Assembly: GCF_910592395.1 (NCBI RefSeq)
Contig: NC_088321.1
Location: forward strand, 9,364,001 to 9,428,000
DNA length: 64,000 bases
From: Lineus longissimus
Taxonomy: Eukaryota; Nemertea; Pilidiophora; Heteronemertea; Lineidae
Direction of reading: 5' to 3'
In this document: positions 1 to 8,996 of the stretch, piece after piece
Position numbering within the stretch: the stretch's first letter is position 1
Layout: the number at the start of each line of letters is the position of its first letter
Made by a program: the position numbers and the translations under genes
The notes under the pieces: model-generated
Database searches by the model: none
The model's input: only the letters and a program-made list of their open reading frames with translations
Told to the model about the DNA's origin: nothing

Positions 1-150
1 ACCGGATCCACCCTGGTTAGAGGAAGTATTTTTCCTCTTTCCAGTCCGGCGACCCTCCGCTTCCCGTCGGAAGGATCCAGCAGGAGCAGGCTGACTAGGC
101 GGGGTAGGCCTAGGCAGGACCTGCCTGGCGTACGGGATTGAACCCGATGC

Positions 151-1389
151 CTACTGGGGCCTCTCTATCTTTCTAGCGTTAGGTAGAGAGGTCTTGGCCC
201 TCTGTGTCGCAGTGGGGGCATATAATTTGTCCCAATCTTTCTGTGCTTGAGCCGCCTCTTGTACAGAATCTGCGAACAGGAAAGAACCGTCCATAGGAGC
301 GGTTCTTAAGGCCCCTTCCAGCTGGAGGGATCTGATGACATTGAGAGAGCCCAGTGCGGCGTCTCTACGGAGTAGGACGCTATTTGCTGCGGTCTTGGCG
401 GACAGCGCAATAGCGTGCCTAATCGAATGTGACAAGGATGTCACAAGCAATTTTGTGTCATCAGATAGTGACTCATTATCTTTTAGGGATCTGGCTAGGG
501 CCAGGTTAGTGTGCTCTGCGTAGGAGAGCATCGCTAACGTGTTTTTGGCCAGACCCTCTTGTGCTCTAAGGTCTCGGTAAGCCGAGGAGGAGGTCACCCT
601 AGGCACGAGTTGGTCCAGCTGTACATCGTCCTTTAATATGGAAGTCGATGCTGCAGCTGGACAGCCAGCCGAGCTGACTCGATAATAGTCAGCGCGGTAC
701 TGCCTAACGGGAGGAAGTTGTGCCGTGAACAACTTCCCCGGTTTACACCAAGCTTCCGGTCCGACTGCCGGAAGGACAGGGATGGAAGTACGTTGGTGGG
801 CGCCTTGTGAGTCTCTGATTGTACGCTCCAAAAGTTCAGAGACTGCTACCACCGACGGGGAGGGAGGAAGGAATTCAAGTGCCCGAGTGGAGCCTTGAGA
901 AACCTGTGGATTGGGATCCACTTCCTGTCCCCAGAGTGAAAAGGTCGGTGTTGACAAGGCTGGCAGTTCCGGCGGGGTAGGGCACAGATCCTGCGGGAGG
1001 TACGCTCTGATCAAGGATCTGAGTGTCCTCATATCCGACAGGATACTGGCCTCCTCTGGTGACAGCTCCTCCTGATTGGGGGAGCGGTAGCCTGGCTGAG
1101 AACTCTCGTTCTCAGAAAATTCCTCTAAAATAGAGGAGTCGGATGGTGGGTATCCGATGGGACCAGGCTCACCAGAGGAACCGGAACCCTGCTCCAGATG
1201 GCTGAGTCTATCAGAAAGACCTGCTACCATCTGGATGAGCTTGGACAGTTGCTGTCCCGACTCGGGTTCCGGACCCGACGTGCGGCTTCTCTCAACGACG
1301 GGCGGTTGAGGCGAGGGTGAGCGCATAAGCGAACCCTGGAAGCCGTATGTGCGGGCGAATGGGTGTTCCGGAAGCGTGAAGATGCCCAT
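151..1389 (-). CDS. DIRS copy 1 gag-like ORF, C-terminal part
   Basis: This 412-residue open frame follows the N-terminal gag ORF. It shares clear blocks with the gag of the different DIRS family at 32880-34283: YRADYYRVSSAG near the middle, LSYAEHTNLALARSL, LSAKTAANSVLLRR, and LRTAPMDGSFLF near the C-terminus. These shared blocks support a Gag-like protein for both families. An acidic, Ser/Pro-rich segment (about residues 60-110) precedes the conserved half. Its homologue in copy 2 (12010-13221) differs by scattered substitutions and a 12-residue tandem duplication. The frame is open in this copy. Confidence 0.65.
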   Translation of the reverse strand: MGIFTLPEHPFARTYGFQGSLMRSPSPQPPVVERSRTSGPEPESGQQLSKLIQMVAGLSDRLSHLEQGSGSSGEPGPIGYPPSDSSILEEFSENESSQPGYRSPNQEELSPEEASILSDMRTLRSLIRAYLPQDLCPTPPELPALSTPTFSLWGQEVDPNPQVSQGSTRALEFLPPSPSVVAVSELLERTIRDSQGAHQRTSIPVLPAVGPEAWCKPGKLFTAQLPPVRQYRADYYRVSSAGCPAAASTSILKDDVQLDQLVPRVTSSSAYRDLRAQEGLAKNTLAMLSYAEHTNLALARSLKDNESLSDDTKLLVTSLSHSIRHAIALSAKTAANSVLLRRDAALGSLNVIRSLQLEGALRTAPMDGSFLFADSVQEAAQAQKDWDKLYAPTATQRAKTSLPNARKIERPQ

Positions 1390-2242
1390 ATTCTGAACCA
1401 GAGTTCAGATGTCCCCTCTGCGTAGCTCGTTCCATGGGAACGACGCCTCTGCTACGAGGAGGGGGTGGCACTTCCGGTTGGTTCCATCCAAGAGGTTGGC
1501 CAACGTAGGAAGGTGCCTGCATTTCCGGTAGGACGAAGTCCGAAACCGGAAATGCCCGTAACTCCTTCGCCGGTATGGAGCTACCGGAAGCCCTTTTAGA
1601 AGGAGGTACGGAGGGCGGAAACGCTGTTACCGAAGACGCATGGCGTTTCGGAGGTGGCGTTATAAGGTCCGGCCCTACTCTACTGTGTCCGTGAGGACTG
1701 GGGTTATTTCGCAGTAAAGACTGAGAAAAACCCCCAGTAGAGTCTTCGGTTACTGAAAAACGGGAACCCGCGTCAGTAACCGGAACTGCAATCGGCGGAC
1801 CGGAAGCAGGGTGCTCCCGCGGGTACAAAGGGCTTGTACTCGGGGGAGCGGACGACAGGGGAACCGGAAGGTTCCCTGAGGTCCGGGGTATATTAAACCC
1901 TTGGAGACTTATTGGATGTAAGTCTCCCTTGGGACCACAGACATTAATAATGTCAGATCCCGCATCCTTCGCAGCCGCGGCCGGAACCGGAACTCGGCTG
2001 ACGGAAGGGGTGGTGGCGGGAGGTTTGCTAGACCTCCGGGTTATATGCCCGGAAACGGAACCGGAAGAGGGTTTAGTCGTCTTCGCGGCCCGTTTCCCGC
2101 CACCAGACGCATTCCTTTGTGGTGAGACAAAGGATGCCGTCGGAGGGGTACGCCATATAAAAAATGGTACCAATGACAATAAAAACACTGGGAACCCCAA
2201 GTAGGCCAGAAAGGACGCAATAATTAATGGAAAGGAAAACAT
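1292..2242 (-). CDS. DIRS copy 1 gag-like ORF, N-terminal part
   Basis: This is a 316-residue open frame at the 5' end of the DIRS element. The protein starts with a hydrophobic stretch of about 30 residues (MFSFPLIIASFLAYLGF...), followed by a long low-complexity region rich in Ser, Pro, Arg and Gly. No enzyme motif is visible. By position it is the N-terminal part of the structural Gag-like protein that packages DIRS RNA. It overlaps the next ORF by about 100 nt in another frame. The same overlap occurs in copy 2, so it may be real ORF organisation rather than decay. Function is inferred from position. Confidence 0.55.
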   Translation of the reverse strand: MFSFPLIIASFLAYLGFPVFLLSLVPFFIWRTPPTASFVSPQRNASGGGKRAAKTTKPSSGSVSGHITRRSSKPPATTPSVSRVPVPAAAAKDAGSDIINVCGPKGDLHPISLQGFNIPRTSGNLPVPLSSAPPSTSPLYPREHPASGPPIAVPVTDAGSRFSVTEDSTGGFSQSLLRNNPSPHGHSRVGPDLITPPPKRHASSVTAFPPSVPPSKRASGSSIPAKELRAFPVSDFVLPEMQAPSYVGQPLGWNQPEVPPPPRSRGVVPMERATQRGHLNSGSEYGHLHASGTPIRPHIRLPGFAYALTLASTARR

Positions 2243-2726
2243 GCCTACTTGAATTAAACACTATTGCAATGGATCTGAGTCTTGTTCATTACAATAGAGC
2301 GGAGAATAGCCTACTTAACTCTACCCTACCAAGATCAAAATAATGGAGCCGGGTCGACTAAGCTAGCTAAGAAAATGTCTATAATTAAATAGACTGGACA
2401 ATACTAATGCCAAGATTAGTTTGGCGGTCTACTCCGTAGGTGAATGAACCCAAAAATCGTCTAGACTTGGCTGGTTGAATTTGGTTTTAAATCGAATTCA
2501 CGGCAGCTTTGAAAAAACGATGTGCTTCGTAGAAGCACAAGAGTAAAGACTGAATATGGCGGCATGAGATCGGCGCGATCTCGCGGGATCGGTCAGGGCG
2601 CCGCCTGGCGGCCGAGCTGTTAACTCAGTTCTCCCTTTAGAAAATTAAAGGGATACTCTTGTGTTTGAGCCCAAATGGAGTAACATGCAAAAGTGTTCCA
2701 TAGGTAAGTTTGAATGACACAAAATG
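2243..2726 (-). repeat. DIRS copy 1 leader and right terminal inverted repeat
   Basis: There is no gene here. The stretch holds the untranslated leader and the inverted terminal repeat of the DIRS element, with the GC-rich core near 2575-2620 and the end at 2650-2726. The same bases occur in copy 2 at about 14141-14604, and in reverse complement at about 9304-9520. That inverted arrangement is the hallmark of DIRS1-group elements. Confidence 0.75.
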
Positions 2727-3922
2727 GAAATATGACAAGAACAATTTGAGTAAGCTTGCACCACGCATTATGGTTTATTCAAAAGACCTGCACTACATTC
2801 CGGCAAAAGAAGAACTTGATTGGTTGTCACTTACAGACAAACAAAAACAATCATGTACTTTCCAGGCGGGCCATACTAGTTTTCGCTTAACTATGGATAA
2901 TGGAAGCTTCTATTCTGAATCAACTTTAAAAAGCAAATATGGCACAAAATTCTTTGATCTTTTGAAAGATCTAATTACACCAGGCCCAACAGAGGCAATT
3001 GCAATGACTAACATGGAAGGTCATTCATCAAGAAGGGAAACTCAATCTGTATTCCCTAAAACACAGACAGTAATTGATGAGATTAACACTTCACCTAAAC
3101 CCATAGATAAGTTGATAGATGCGACTGAACAAGAATTAAGGGCATTAGGTTTTACAGATAACGCTTTGAGAGAACTTAGAGGGTTAAAACAAGCTGCGGA
3201 TAATTATGCAGCAGTTAAGAGGGAGAAAGATATGAAAATAAAAAACCTAGAAGAAACACTTAACAATCTAAAAAGAGACTATGTTAACCTAGAAGAAACA
3301 CATAACAATCTAAAAAAGAGACTATGTTAACTCTGTAGAAGAAAATGCTAATGAAAAGGAAGAGCTAAGAAGAGAAATTGAGAAAGTGAAAGAGGAACTG
3401 AATAGAGAACGTGTCAAGGTATTTGAATTAGACAGAGCTGAAAGCAGTGCAAAAAGACTGAAACGTTTGATCACTGATGTCTTGAAGAAACCAGATTCAA
3501 AGATTTCACTCAAGGACAGAATCAAGTTACTTTTTAAGGTTGAAGGCCTTACAATTGCTGCAATAGTTGCTGCAGTGACTATGATACTGACCACTTTAGG
3601 TCTTAGTATCAGTAATGCTTTGAAACCTGTGCCTAAACTAGGACCTCCAACTCCTACGCCACCAAGTCCGGATAAACCACCATCAATTCCAGATAAAGTG
3701 AAAGAAGGCCTCAAGAAGTTAGCTGAATGGCTAAAAGAACTGGCCAAGAAATCAGCTGCAGCTTTACCGGGAATTATCGGTTCTATTGTTTCATTTCTCC
3801 TGAAATCAGTTGGTGTAGTTGTTGGATTCATGGCCGAACATCTAGTCATTCTAGTGATTGTTGTTGTTAGCTCCATAATTTATGGTTTAATAGAAGGTGT
3901 TAAAGCTGTTAAGTCAAATTAA
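2727..3922 (+). pseudogene. Polinton coiled-coil and membrane protein, 5' end cut by DIRS, one frameshift
   Basis: The reading frame enters from the end of the DIRS insertion, so the native start lies beyond it. Residues coded by 2727-3000 form a short globular region. From about 3120 to 3480 the sequence is a charged coiled coil. From 3540 there is a hydrophobic segment (LTIAAIVAAVTMILTTLGLS), a Pro-rich linker at about 3640-3690, then an Ala/Lys amphipathic stretch with AAALPGIIGSIVSFLLK, and a second hydrophobic segment at about 3850-3890. This arrangement is familiar from a conserved Polinton/adintovirus protein of uncertain role, possibly membrane-active. A 42-bp tandem duplication near 3250-3335 carries one extra A in its second copy and shifts the frame. 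The stop overlaps the ATG at 3922. Confidence 0.65.
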
Positions 3923-4257
3923 TGATTGATTTTTCATGTAAATTAAATAGAATGACAACTGGAGTACTGCTCAACACTGAAAGGAGTCATAAGATTCCAC
4001 TCGGATTAAAGGCCGAGAGAAATCATCACATTATTACACACAATCCGTCTTCTGCTAATCCAAAAGAAACATTGTACATTAGAATACCTGCTTTAAGAGA
4101 AAATACGTTCTTTGTACCCAGATCTCTTTTTCTGTCAGCTGATGTCACCATTTCTGGTGATTCCAAGAACAGTGTGGTTAACAATCTCGGCAGAAACCTG
4201 TTATCGATTCTTTTTACAGAAAATTGCATCAAATACATCAATTTATACAATACTTAA
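3922..4257 (+). pseudogene. Polinton major capsid protein, N-terminal fragment
   Basis: This is a 111-residue open frame that begins directly at the stop of the preceding gene. The pattern ETLYIRIPALRENTFFVP followed by VVNNLGRNLLS fits the first jelly-roll strands of Polinton/adintovirus major capsid proteins, which build the icosahedral shell. The expected length is several hundred residues. The frame ends at 4257 and the middle of the protein is missing; 4258-4560 shows no capsid-like coding. A second fragment follows at 4561-4829. Assignment rests on recognising the family pattern and on gene order, and is fairly secure. Confidence 0.65.
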
Positions 4258-4560
4258 ACTATCATAATGTATTTCTAATTTAAAGCTTCGATATACCTTA
4301 TAATAAGGTAAGGTAATACAGACAAATTTATACTATTTATAGTAAGAAATCCAACGTCACCCTGATCTATGTCAGTAAACCTGCCGCCTGACTTTACTTA
4401 GAAACCTAACCAAGGCTGTTACATAACATGTAAACAAAGCTGTTAATTTGCTATATCTCTGGACTGGGTTCTTCAATTTTGATCAAACTTGATTTAATGC
4501 GGAGCTTTAAGTCCAGTGTTTGAGGATTTGTACATGTCATGCAATCATAAAAGCAGGAGT
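4258..4560. other. Non-coding insertion or replacement inside the capsid gene
   Basis: This AT-rich stretch of about 300 bases separates two capsid fragments. It contains a short near-palindrome (ACCTTATAATAAGGTAAGGT, about 4296-4315) but no ORF and no recognisable transposon ends. It replaces the coding sequence for the middle of the capsid protein, so a deletion and an insertion have probably both occurred. Confidence 0.4.
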
Positions 4561-4829
4561 CATGGCCTTTAAAGAAAACTTACGACTGCAACATGTCTAT
4601 GAAAAAGTACTATGGAGACTCGAATAACTACGGGCTTTGGTTGGACCTGAGAACTACAGAAGACAACAGATTACACGGATCGGGCAAAAAGCTTCAAAAC
4701 ACTAAAGATGGTATTTTATTGTCGATAACAAAAGAATCTGGAAAGGGACCATACAAAATGCACATATTTGTGATTTCTGACGCTCAAGTTAACATTAAAA
4801 ATTCACAGATTGCTTCCTTGCAACATTAA
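4561..4829 (+). pseudogene. Polinton major capsid protein, second-domain fragment
   Basis: The frame encodes a segment with WLDLRTTEDNRLHGSGKK, NTKDGILLSIT and FVISDAQVNIKNSQI. This run is typical of the second jelly roll near the C-terminus of Polinton major capsid proteins. It lies in the same orientation as the N-terminal fragment at 3922-4257 and ends at a stop at 4827-4829. Together the two fragments cover well under half of a usual capsid protein, so no functional shell protein can be made from this copy. The 4851 gene follows after 21 nt. Confidence 0.7.
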
Positions 4830-4850
4830 GATTATTTTACAGTCAAATAA

Positions 4851-5105
4851 ATGGAAACACCAGGAAAGAAGGAAATCATCAATGCACTGTACCAAAGTGT
4901 GTTATTGTCAACGGCAACAATTGGTTACTCTTATTTACTTAAGAGATTCTTGGGAATTACCATTGGCCCGCCAAGTCAGGCAAACTTAGAAGAGATTCTG
5001 AAACTTGACGGAACTGTAGCAGTCAGTAATGTAACATTGGAATACTTTTACGATCAAGGTATTTACCCAGAACATAATCAAGTCGAATTTAAGTGCAATA
5101 AATGA
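4851..5105 (+). CDS. Small conserved Polinton protein with one hydrophobic segment
   Basis: This 84-residue ORF lies directly after the capsid fragments. Its start codon is within AATAAATGG, the start-proximal motif shared by most genes of this element. Residues 10-38 include a hydrophobic stretch (LYQSVLLSTATIGYSYLL) compatible with a membrane segment, followed by a polar tail with TVAVSNVTLEYFYDQG. I recognise this as a small ORF that often accompanies Polinton capsid genes, but its function is unknown to me; a minor virion component is possible. The 3' end runs into a direct duplication of about 21 bp (5088-5125) that also supplies the next start. Confidence 0.55.
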   Translation: METPGKKEIINALYQSVLLSTATIGYSYLLKRFLGITIGPPSQANLEEILKLDGTVAVSNVTLEYFYDQGIYPEHNQVEFKCNK

Positions 5106-5128
5106 AAAATTTAAGTGCAATAAATGAA
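5088..5128 (+). repeat. Short tandem duplication at a gene junction
   Basis: The sequence TTTAAGTGCAATAAATGAAAA occurs twice in succession. The first copy contains the end of the 4851 gene. The second contains the start codon (5124) of the minor capsid gene within AATAAATG. The duplication therefore copies a stop/start and promoter-like unit. Confidence 0.7.
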
Positions 5129-6683
5129 AACCGTGGTGCACATTAATTCCAGTGACTACCCAGAACAGATATGACATGATTTAACCAGACATCTTAACCC
5201 TTTAGCTACTACGGATCCTACAATTTTCTACCTGCTGCTCACTGAAGTTTTAAAGCCAAATCATGATATTGACCAGGTAAAGAACTTTTGAAAAAAGAGA
5301 TACAAAAAGTTGTATTTCATGCACTACAAGTGTTATTTATTTGGTAGAATACATTCATATCTACACGATTTTAGGCAATTTTAGTTGAATTAACCCTCCA
5401 TCTTCGAATCTAAAATTTCAGCACAAACACCTCTTTTTATTGGTAGAAATGACCAAAAATGTCAATGTATCACCACAAAATGTCATATATTGATGGGTTA
5501 CTGGCAAAACATATCGATCTTCCACTAATAACTTGCTATTTATGCACTTTTACTGACTTTTTTTAGGTGATAAACACGCACAGTGTATAAGCATGTACAT
5601 TTACATGTAAGACTACTGTAGTGACCAAGCGGTATCATGCATCGGCTTTCGGCCTATATTACGCCCTGTGATCGTACTTCATGAATGTCCACACCATCAT
5701 ATTCCAATTGTCCAGTCTCCTAACAATCTTTTGAAAGTAGTTAGATGAAAATCTGTCCAGTTTTGGTTCCACAATGACCCAATTTGTGTCACGAAATTTT
5801 CGATCATAATCCAACATGGCGGCATTTTCACCAAAGTTCAAGATGGTCATTCAAAGCTATCTTTCTCTATGAAAATACATTGTAGCACACCTAGAAACGA
5901 GTTTTAAATGAATTATAAGGTAGGCAACCATGTCCCCATGGTGTTATTAGTGAATTATGTGCATTGGTACAGGCGCAGTGGTAGATTTAAACAGGGGCGG
6001 CTATGGGCGGATCAGTGAGGAGCCGGGCGGGCGGGCGGCTACGGGCGGATCAGTACCTAAAGGGTTAACACTGAAATTCAGAATGTCATTAGCGTCAGTT
6101 TGACATTTGCAGGTATACCTTGTACATTCTATAACATAAGTGAAGCAAAACAAAATAACGAAATAAAGTTTCTCTAAGGTCTCTATGACCCAGAAAGCTT
6201 TTCAAAGGTGTTTGCAAATGAATTGAAAGAAAAGAGTTTAAGCAGAAATGCTGTTAAGTTTGATGTTGATGAACCCACTGGTAAGGCAGTTATGAAGATG
6301 CTTAAGAGAAGAAATGCGGAGTATTTCCAGATTATGTTTTTTGGTAAAAGCAATGAATTATTTGGCTTTAAATCGAAATGGCCTTATCCCTTAGATGTAG
6401 ATTTATCAACAAAGGGCGAGTTTGTAAGCGAGAGGCCCATAAATTTTAGACCAATGGACTATTTTGTTTTCCACTGTGACATCATCAACAATGTAATGAG
6501 CAATGGCGTGCCATCAGATGTCTCAGCCACGAGACCAATAAAAGAAGCTAACTTTGGAGACATGATAGCATATTCCTTTGGAAATTAATAACATGGAAAT
6601 TCCGTGCAAATCAAGTGTTGGCAAGTTGAATATTCGCCTAACAGATGAAAACAATGACATTATTGACCTTTTAAAATGGTTTT
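5124..6683 (+). pseudogene. Polinton penton-like minor capsid gene, split by a piggyBac-like MITE
   Basis: The gene starts at 5124 (AATAAATG). The frame has a TGA at 5172-5174, is interrupted by the MITE (5198-6064), and resumes at the TTAA target, where the coding continues with FAGIPCTFYNIS, a typical early strand. The larger ORF 6208-6588 contains INFRPMDYFVFHCDI and NGVPSDV, and the 3' part (6594-6683) is in a shifted frame with KLNIRLTDENNDIIDLL. These blocks match the order of a second gene in this element (20040-20936), so the two look paralogous. The product would be the pentameric vertex protein of the capsid. It is broken by a stop, an insertion and at least one frameshift. Confidence 0.6.
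5198..6064. mobile_element. piggyBac-like MITE with TTAA target duplication
   Basis: TTAA occurs at 5194-5197 and again at 6065-6068. The left end starts CCCTTTAGCTACT and the right end, read inward, starts CCCTTTAGGTACT, which is a terminal inverted repeat of about 13 bases with one mismatch. TTAA duplication and CCCTTT-type ends are the signature of the piggyBac superfamily. No transposase ORF is present in the 867 bases, so it is non-autonomous. A GC-rich run of GGCGGGCGGG lies near the right end. Confidence 0.75.
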
Positions 6684-6779
6684 GATGTACAGTACCAATT
6701 GACCTTTACTCACTGCGCCTGATTTTTTACTCACTGCGCCTAACCTTTACTCACTGTGGCTAATATTACACTAAACTAA

Positions 6780-7217
6780 ATGGCAGGCATAGCTATGATG
6801 ATTGGTTCTACGCTGGTGAATGGTTTAGCCTTCATCGGTTCTGGCTACCTTTTTAAATCACTGGACAAGAATGGCTACGAGGCTGAAATGAAGAGACATA
6901 ATTTAGCGCAAGAGCAATTGCAAAGAGCAACCACAGAATGGGAGGAGCGTAGGAAAAGTGCCATTGACTTCGTTAACCTTGAATTAAAGAGAGAACATGA
7001 AGCGGCAATTGACTTCAAAAATGCCGACGCCGCACTTTCATTGTACAACAGTTTAAACCCACATAATGGAATTACCATTCCTAGACAACCGCAATTGAGC
7101 GACTACTACAAGCCCAGCGATGAAATGAAGAATTACGAATACCTTTGGATTATTTCAGGATTGAGCGGCTTGGGTTTGGGGATTTACTATTTTGTTGGAA
7201 GGAAGAAGAAAGACTAA
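6780..7217 (+). CDS. Polinton protein with N- and C-terminal membrane segments
   Basis: This 145-residue ORF has its start codon in CTAAATGG. A hydrophobic segment at residues 3-25 (IAMMIGSTLVNGLAFIGSGYLF) is followed by a charged coiled-coil-like middle (about residues 35-85), then a hydrophobic segment at about 120-138 (LWIISGLSGLGLGIYYFV) and a basic RKKKD tail. The layout suggests a membrane-anchored or inner-membrane virion protein, by inference only. Its last four bases overlap the end of the convergent ATPase gene. The frame is intact. Confidence 0.6.
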   Translation: MAGIAMMIGSTLVNGLAFIGSGYLFKSLDKNGYEAEMKRHNLAQEQLQRATTEWEERRKSAIDFVNLELKREHEAAIDFKNADAALSLYNSLNPHNGITIPRQPQLSDYYKPSDEMKNYEYLWIISGLSGLGLGIYYFVGRKKKD

Positions 7218-7828
7218 ACGTGAATAAAACCATACGGGTGTTCTAGTCTTATGATTAATTTAGATCCTTTCGTGTTTTTAAGGGCATCTATGTATTTTTG
7301 CCTCTGGTCTTTAGGAATAACACTATTTTCTTCTAAGGCGTCTTTCATTGCCGATTCATCCTTGTTGAAAAACAGGACTAAAACCCTTATGTTCTCTCTG
7401 AAGTCCTTAACAACAGAGTTGTACTTCTGAACGAGTAACCAAACAGTCAGATTGTAGTGTCTACCGGAAAAGGCCAAGTTACATAACTCAGACACCTTCT
7501 TCTTTGTGTCTCTCAAATTAGCACAGTCGTAAATGATGAATAATGTCTGTGATCCTTCAAAGGCCATGGTGGCAAATTGAAGCACAGGGTCTAAATTATT
7601 GGCTACAGCAATTGGATTGACAATGAAAACATTCTTGTCTTCGTAAATCCATCTCCTATTGTACGTCTTATTTCTGAAGTAAGTGGGACAGAAAATGACT
7701 ATGTTCTGGAACTTATGACGATATTCCTTCTCTAAGAGGTCAAGAGCAAAATGGGTCTTACCGCAATTGGTGACTCCTGAAATTAACATGTTGTGTGGCC
7801 CGAAAACTAGTATGTCTTTTGCCTTCAT
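7214..7828 (-). CDS. Polinton genome-packaging ATPase, A32/FtsK-HerA type
   Basis: This is an intact 204-residue ORF. The Walker A motif is GVTNCGKTHF at about residues 18-27 and the Walker B-like strand is TLFIIYDCAN at about 95-104. Length and motif layout fit the small A32-like ATPases that pump DNA into capsids in Polintons, virophages and poxviruses. The start codon lies within CATTTAAATG, which it shares head-to-head with the integrase start at 7833; only TTAA lies between the two codons. The 3' end overlaps the convergent 6780 gene by four bases. It is one of the few undamaged core genes here. Confidence 0.85.
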   Translation of the reverse strand: MKAKDILVFGPHNMLISGVTNCGKTHFALDLLEKEYRHKFQNIVIFCPTYFRNKTYNRRWIYEDKNVFIVNPIAVANNLDPVLQFATMAFEGSQTLFIIYDCANLRDTKKKVSELCNLAFSGRHYNLTVWLLVQKYNSVVKDFRENIRVLVLFFNKDESAMKDALEENSVIPKDQRQKYIDALKNTKGSKLIIRLEHPYGFIHV

Positions 7829-7832
7829 TTAA
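7829..7832. promoter_or_regulatory. Four-base divergent start region shared by ATPase and integrase
   Basis: The minus-strand ATPase and plus-strand integrase start codons are separated only by TTAA, inside the palindrome CATTTAAATG. Each gene thus has TTTAAATG at its start. With no room for a leader on either side, initiation signals of one gene must overlap the coding region of the other. Confidence 0.6.
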
Positions 7833-8973
7833 ATGAGTAAAACAGAACTAAAAGACCCAGACAAAGTCCAGTCGAACCCAGACAACATCGAACAGTATCT
7901 GAGAGATTTGTACTACAATCCTGAAAGTCCTGTGGCTTACAGTTCATTAAGTAAGATATGGAAACAAGTAAGGGAAGATAAAAAATTGATCAGGCACAAG
8001 GAAGTAAAAGAATTTCTAGACACACTACCAACTCACCAACTACACAAACCGGCCATTAAGAAATTTACGTTCCGAAAGACAATGGTATCTTACATCGATC
8101 AACAATGGCAAGCAGATCTTGTGGACATGCAAAAATTTGAGAAACAAAATAAAGGCAACAGATTCATTTTGACAGTAATTGACCTATTCAGTCACTATGC
8201 TTGGGCTATGGCCATTAAGAGCAAGAAAGGAGAAGAAATCAGAGATTCATTTAAAGTGATCTTTGAGGAGGCTAAACCAGAGACAATCCAATTTGACGAA
8301 GGCAATGAGTTCTACAACCAACACTTCAAAAAACTCTTGGCAGAAAACAACATAGAGTGGTTCTCTACATTTTCAAGTAAGAAGGCAGCAGTTGTGGAAA
8401 GATTAAACAGAACTTTAAAGGATAAAATGTGGAAATACTTCACCGCAAAGGAAACTGACAAGTGGGTTGATGTCTTAGATGACTTGGTGAGCGGCTACAA
8501 CAACTCATTTCACTTCTCAATAGGGATGAAACCAATTGACGCCAGAAAGAGGGAGAATGAAGGAATTGTCTGGTACAACCTCTATGGCCTACATCTTAAA
8601 GAAACATTTGGAGATCAGAAGTACAAGGTTGGCGACAGCGTCAGAATTTCAAAGTACAAGACTATTTTCGACAAAGGCTACTTGCCCAATTTCACTGAAG
8701 AAGTCTTTCAAATAAGACAGATAGTATTCACTCATCCAATCGTCTACAAACTTGAAGATTACCAAAAGGAAGAAATTCAAGGATATTTTTACGAACAAGA
8801 ATTAAGTTATGTTCCCAATCCTGACCAACTAGAGTACAAAATAGAGAAAATAATGAGGTACAACACCACTAAAGGTAAAAAAAATTTAATACGGATTAGT
8901 GAAATGGAAAGGCTACAGTGACAAATTCAATGAATGGTTGCCAATTTCAGACATAAAAAGCCTAAAAACATGA
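7833..8973 (+). pseudogene. Polinton retroviral-type integrase with C-terminal chromodomain, one frameshift
   Basis: The main ORF (7833-8921, 362 residues) has an integrase core: QWQADLVDMQ supplies the first Asp, IQFDEGNEF the second, and VVERLNRTLKDK the Glu of the DDE triad. An SH3-like segment with KVGDSVRIS follows at about residue 270. Near the end the sequence enters a chromodomain (YKIEKIMRY), which breaks at an A-rich run near 8877-8885. The missing part, including VKWKGYSDKFNEWLP, continues in another frame to a stop at 8971-8973. The enzyme would insert Polinton DNA into the host genome, with the chromodomain guiding site choice. The catalytic core itself is intact. Confidence 0.85.
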
Positions 8974-8996
8974 TTGAGAAAGATTTTATCCTTTAA

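Larger units (their letters stand above)
1..2726 (-). mobile_element. DIRS-type tyrosine-recombinase retrotransposon, copy 1 (right part only)
   Basis: This is the 5' part of a minus-strand DIRS element whose RT and recombinase lie left of the window. It is nearly identical to the copy at 9304-14604: gag region, leader, and terminal repeat including the GC-rich block at about 2570-2620. The terminal repeat matches, in reverse complement, the left end of the second copy. The element ends at TG (2725-2726), the same end as copy 2. It lies within a Polinton gene whose reading frame resumes at once to the right. The close match of the two copies suggests recent amplification. Confidence 0.85.
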
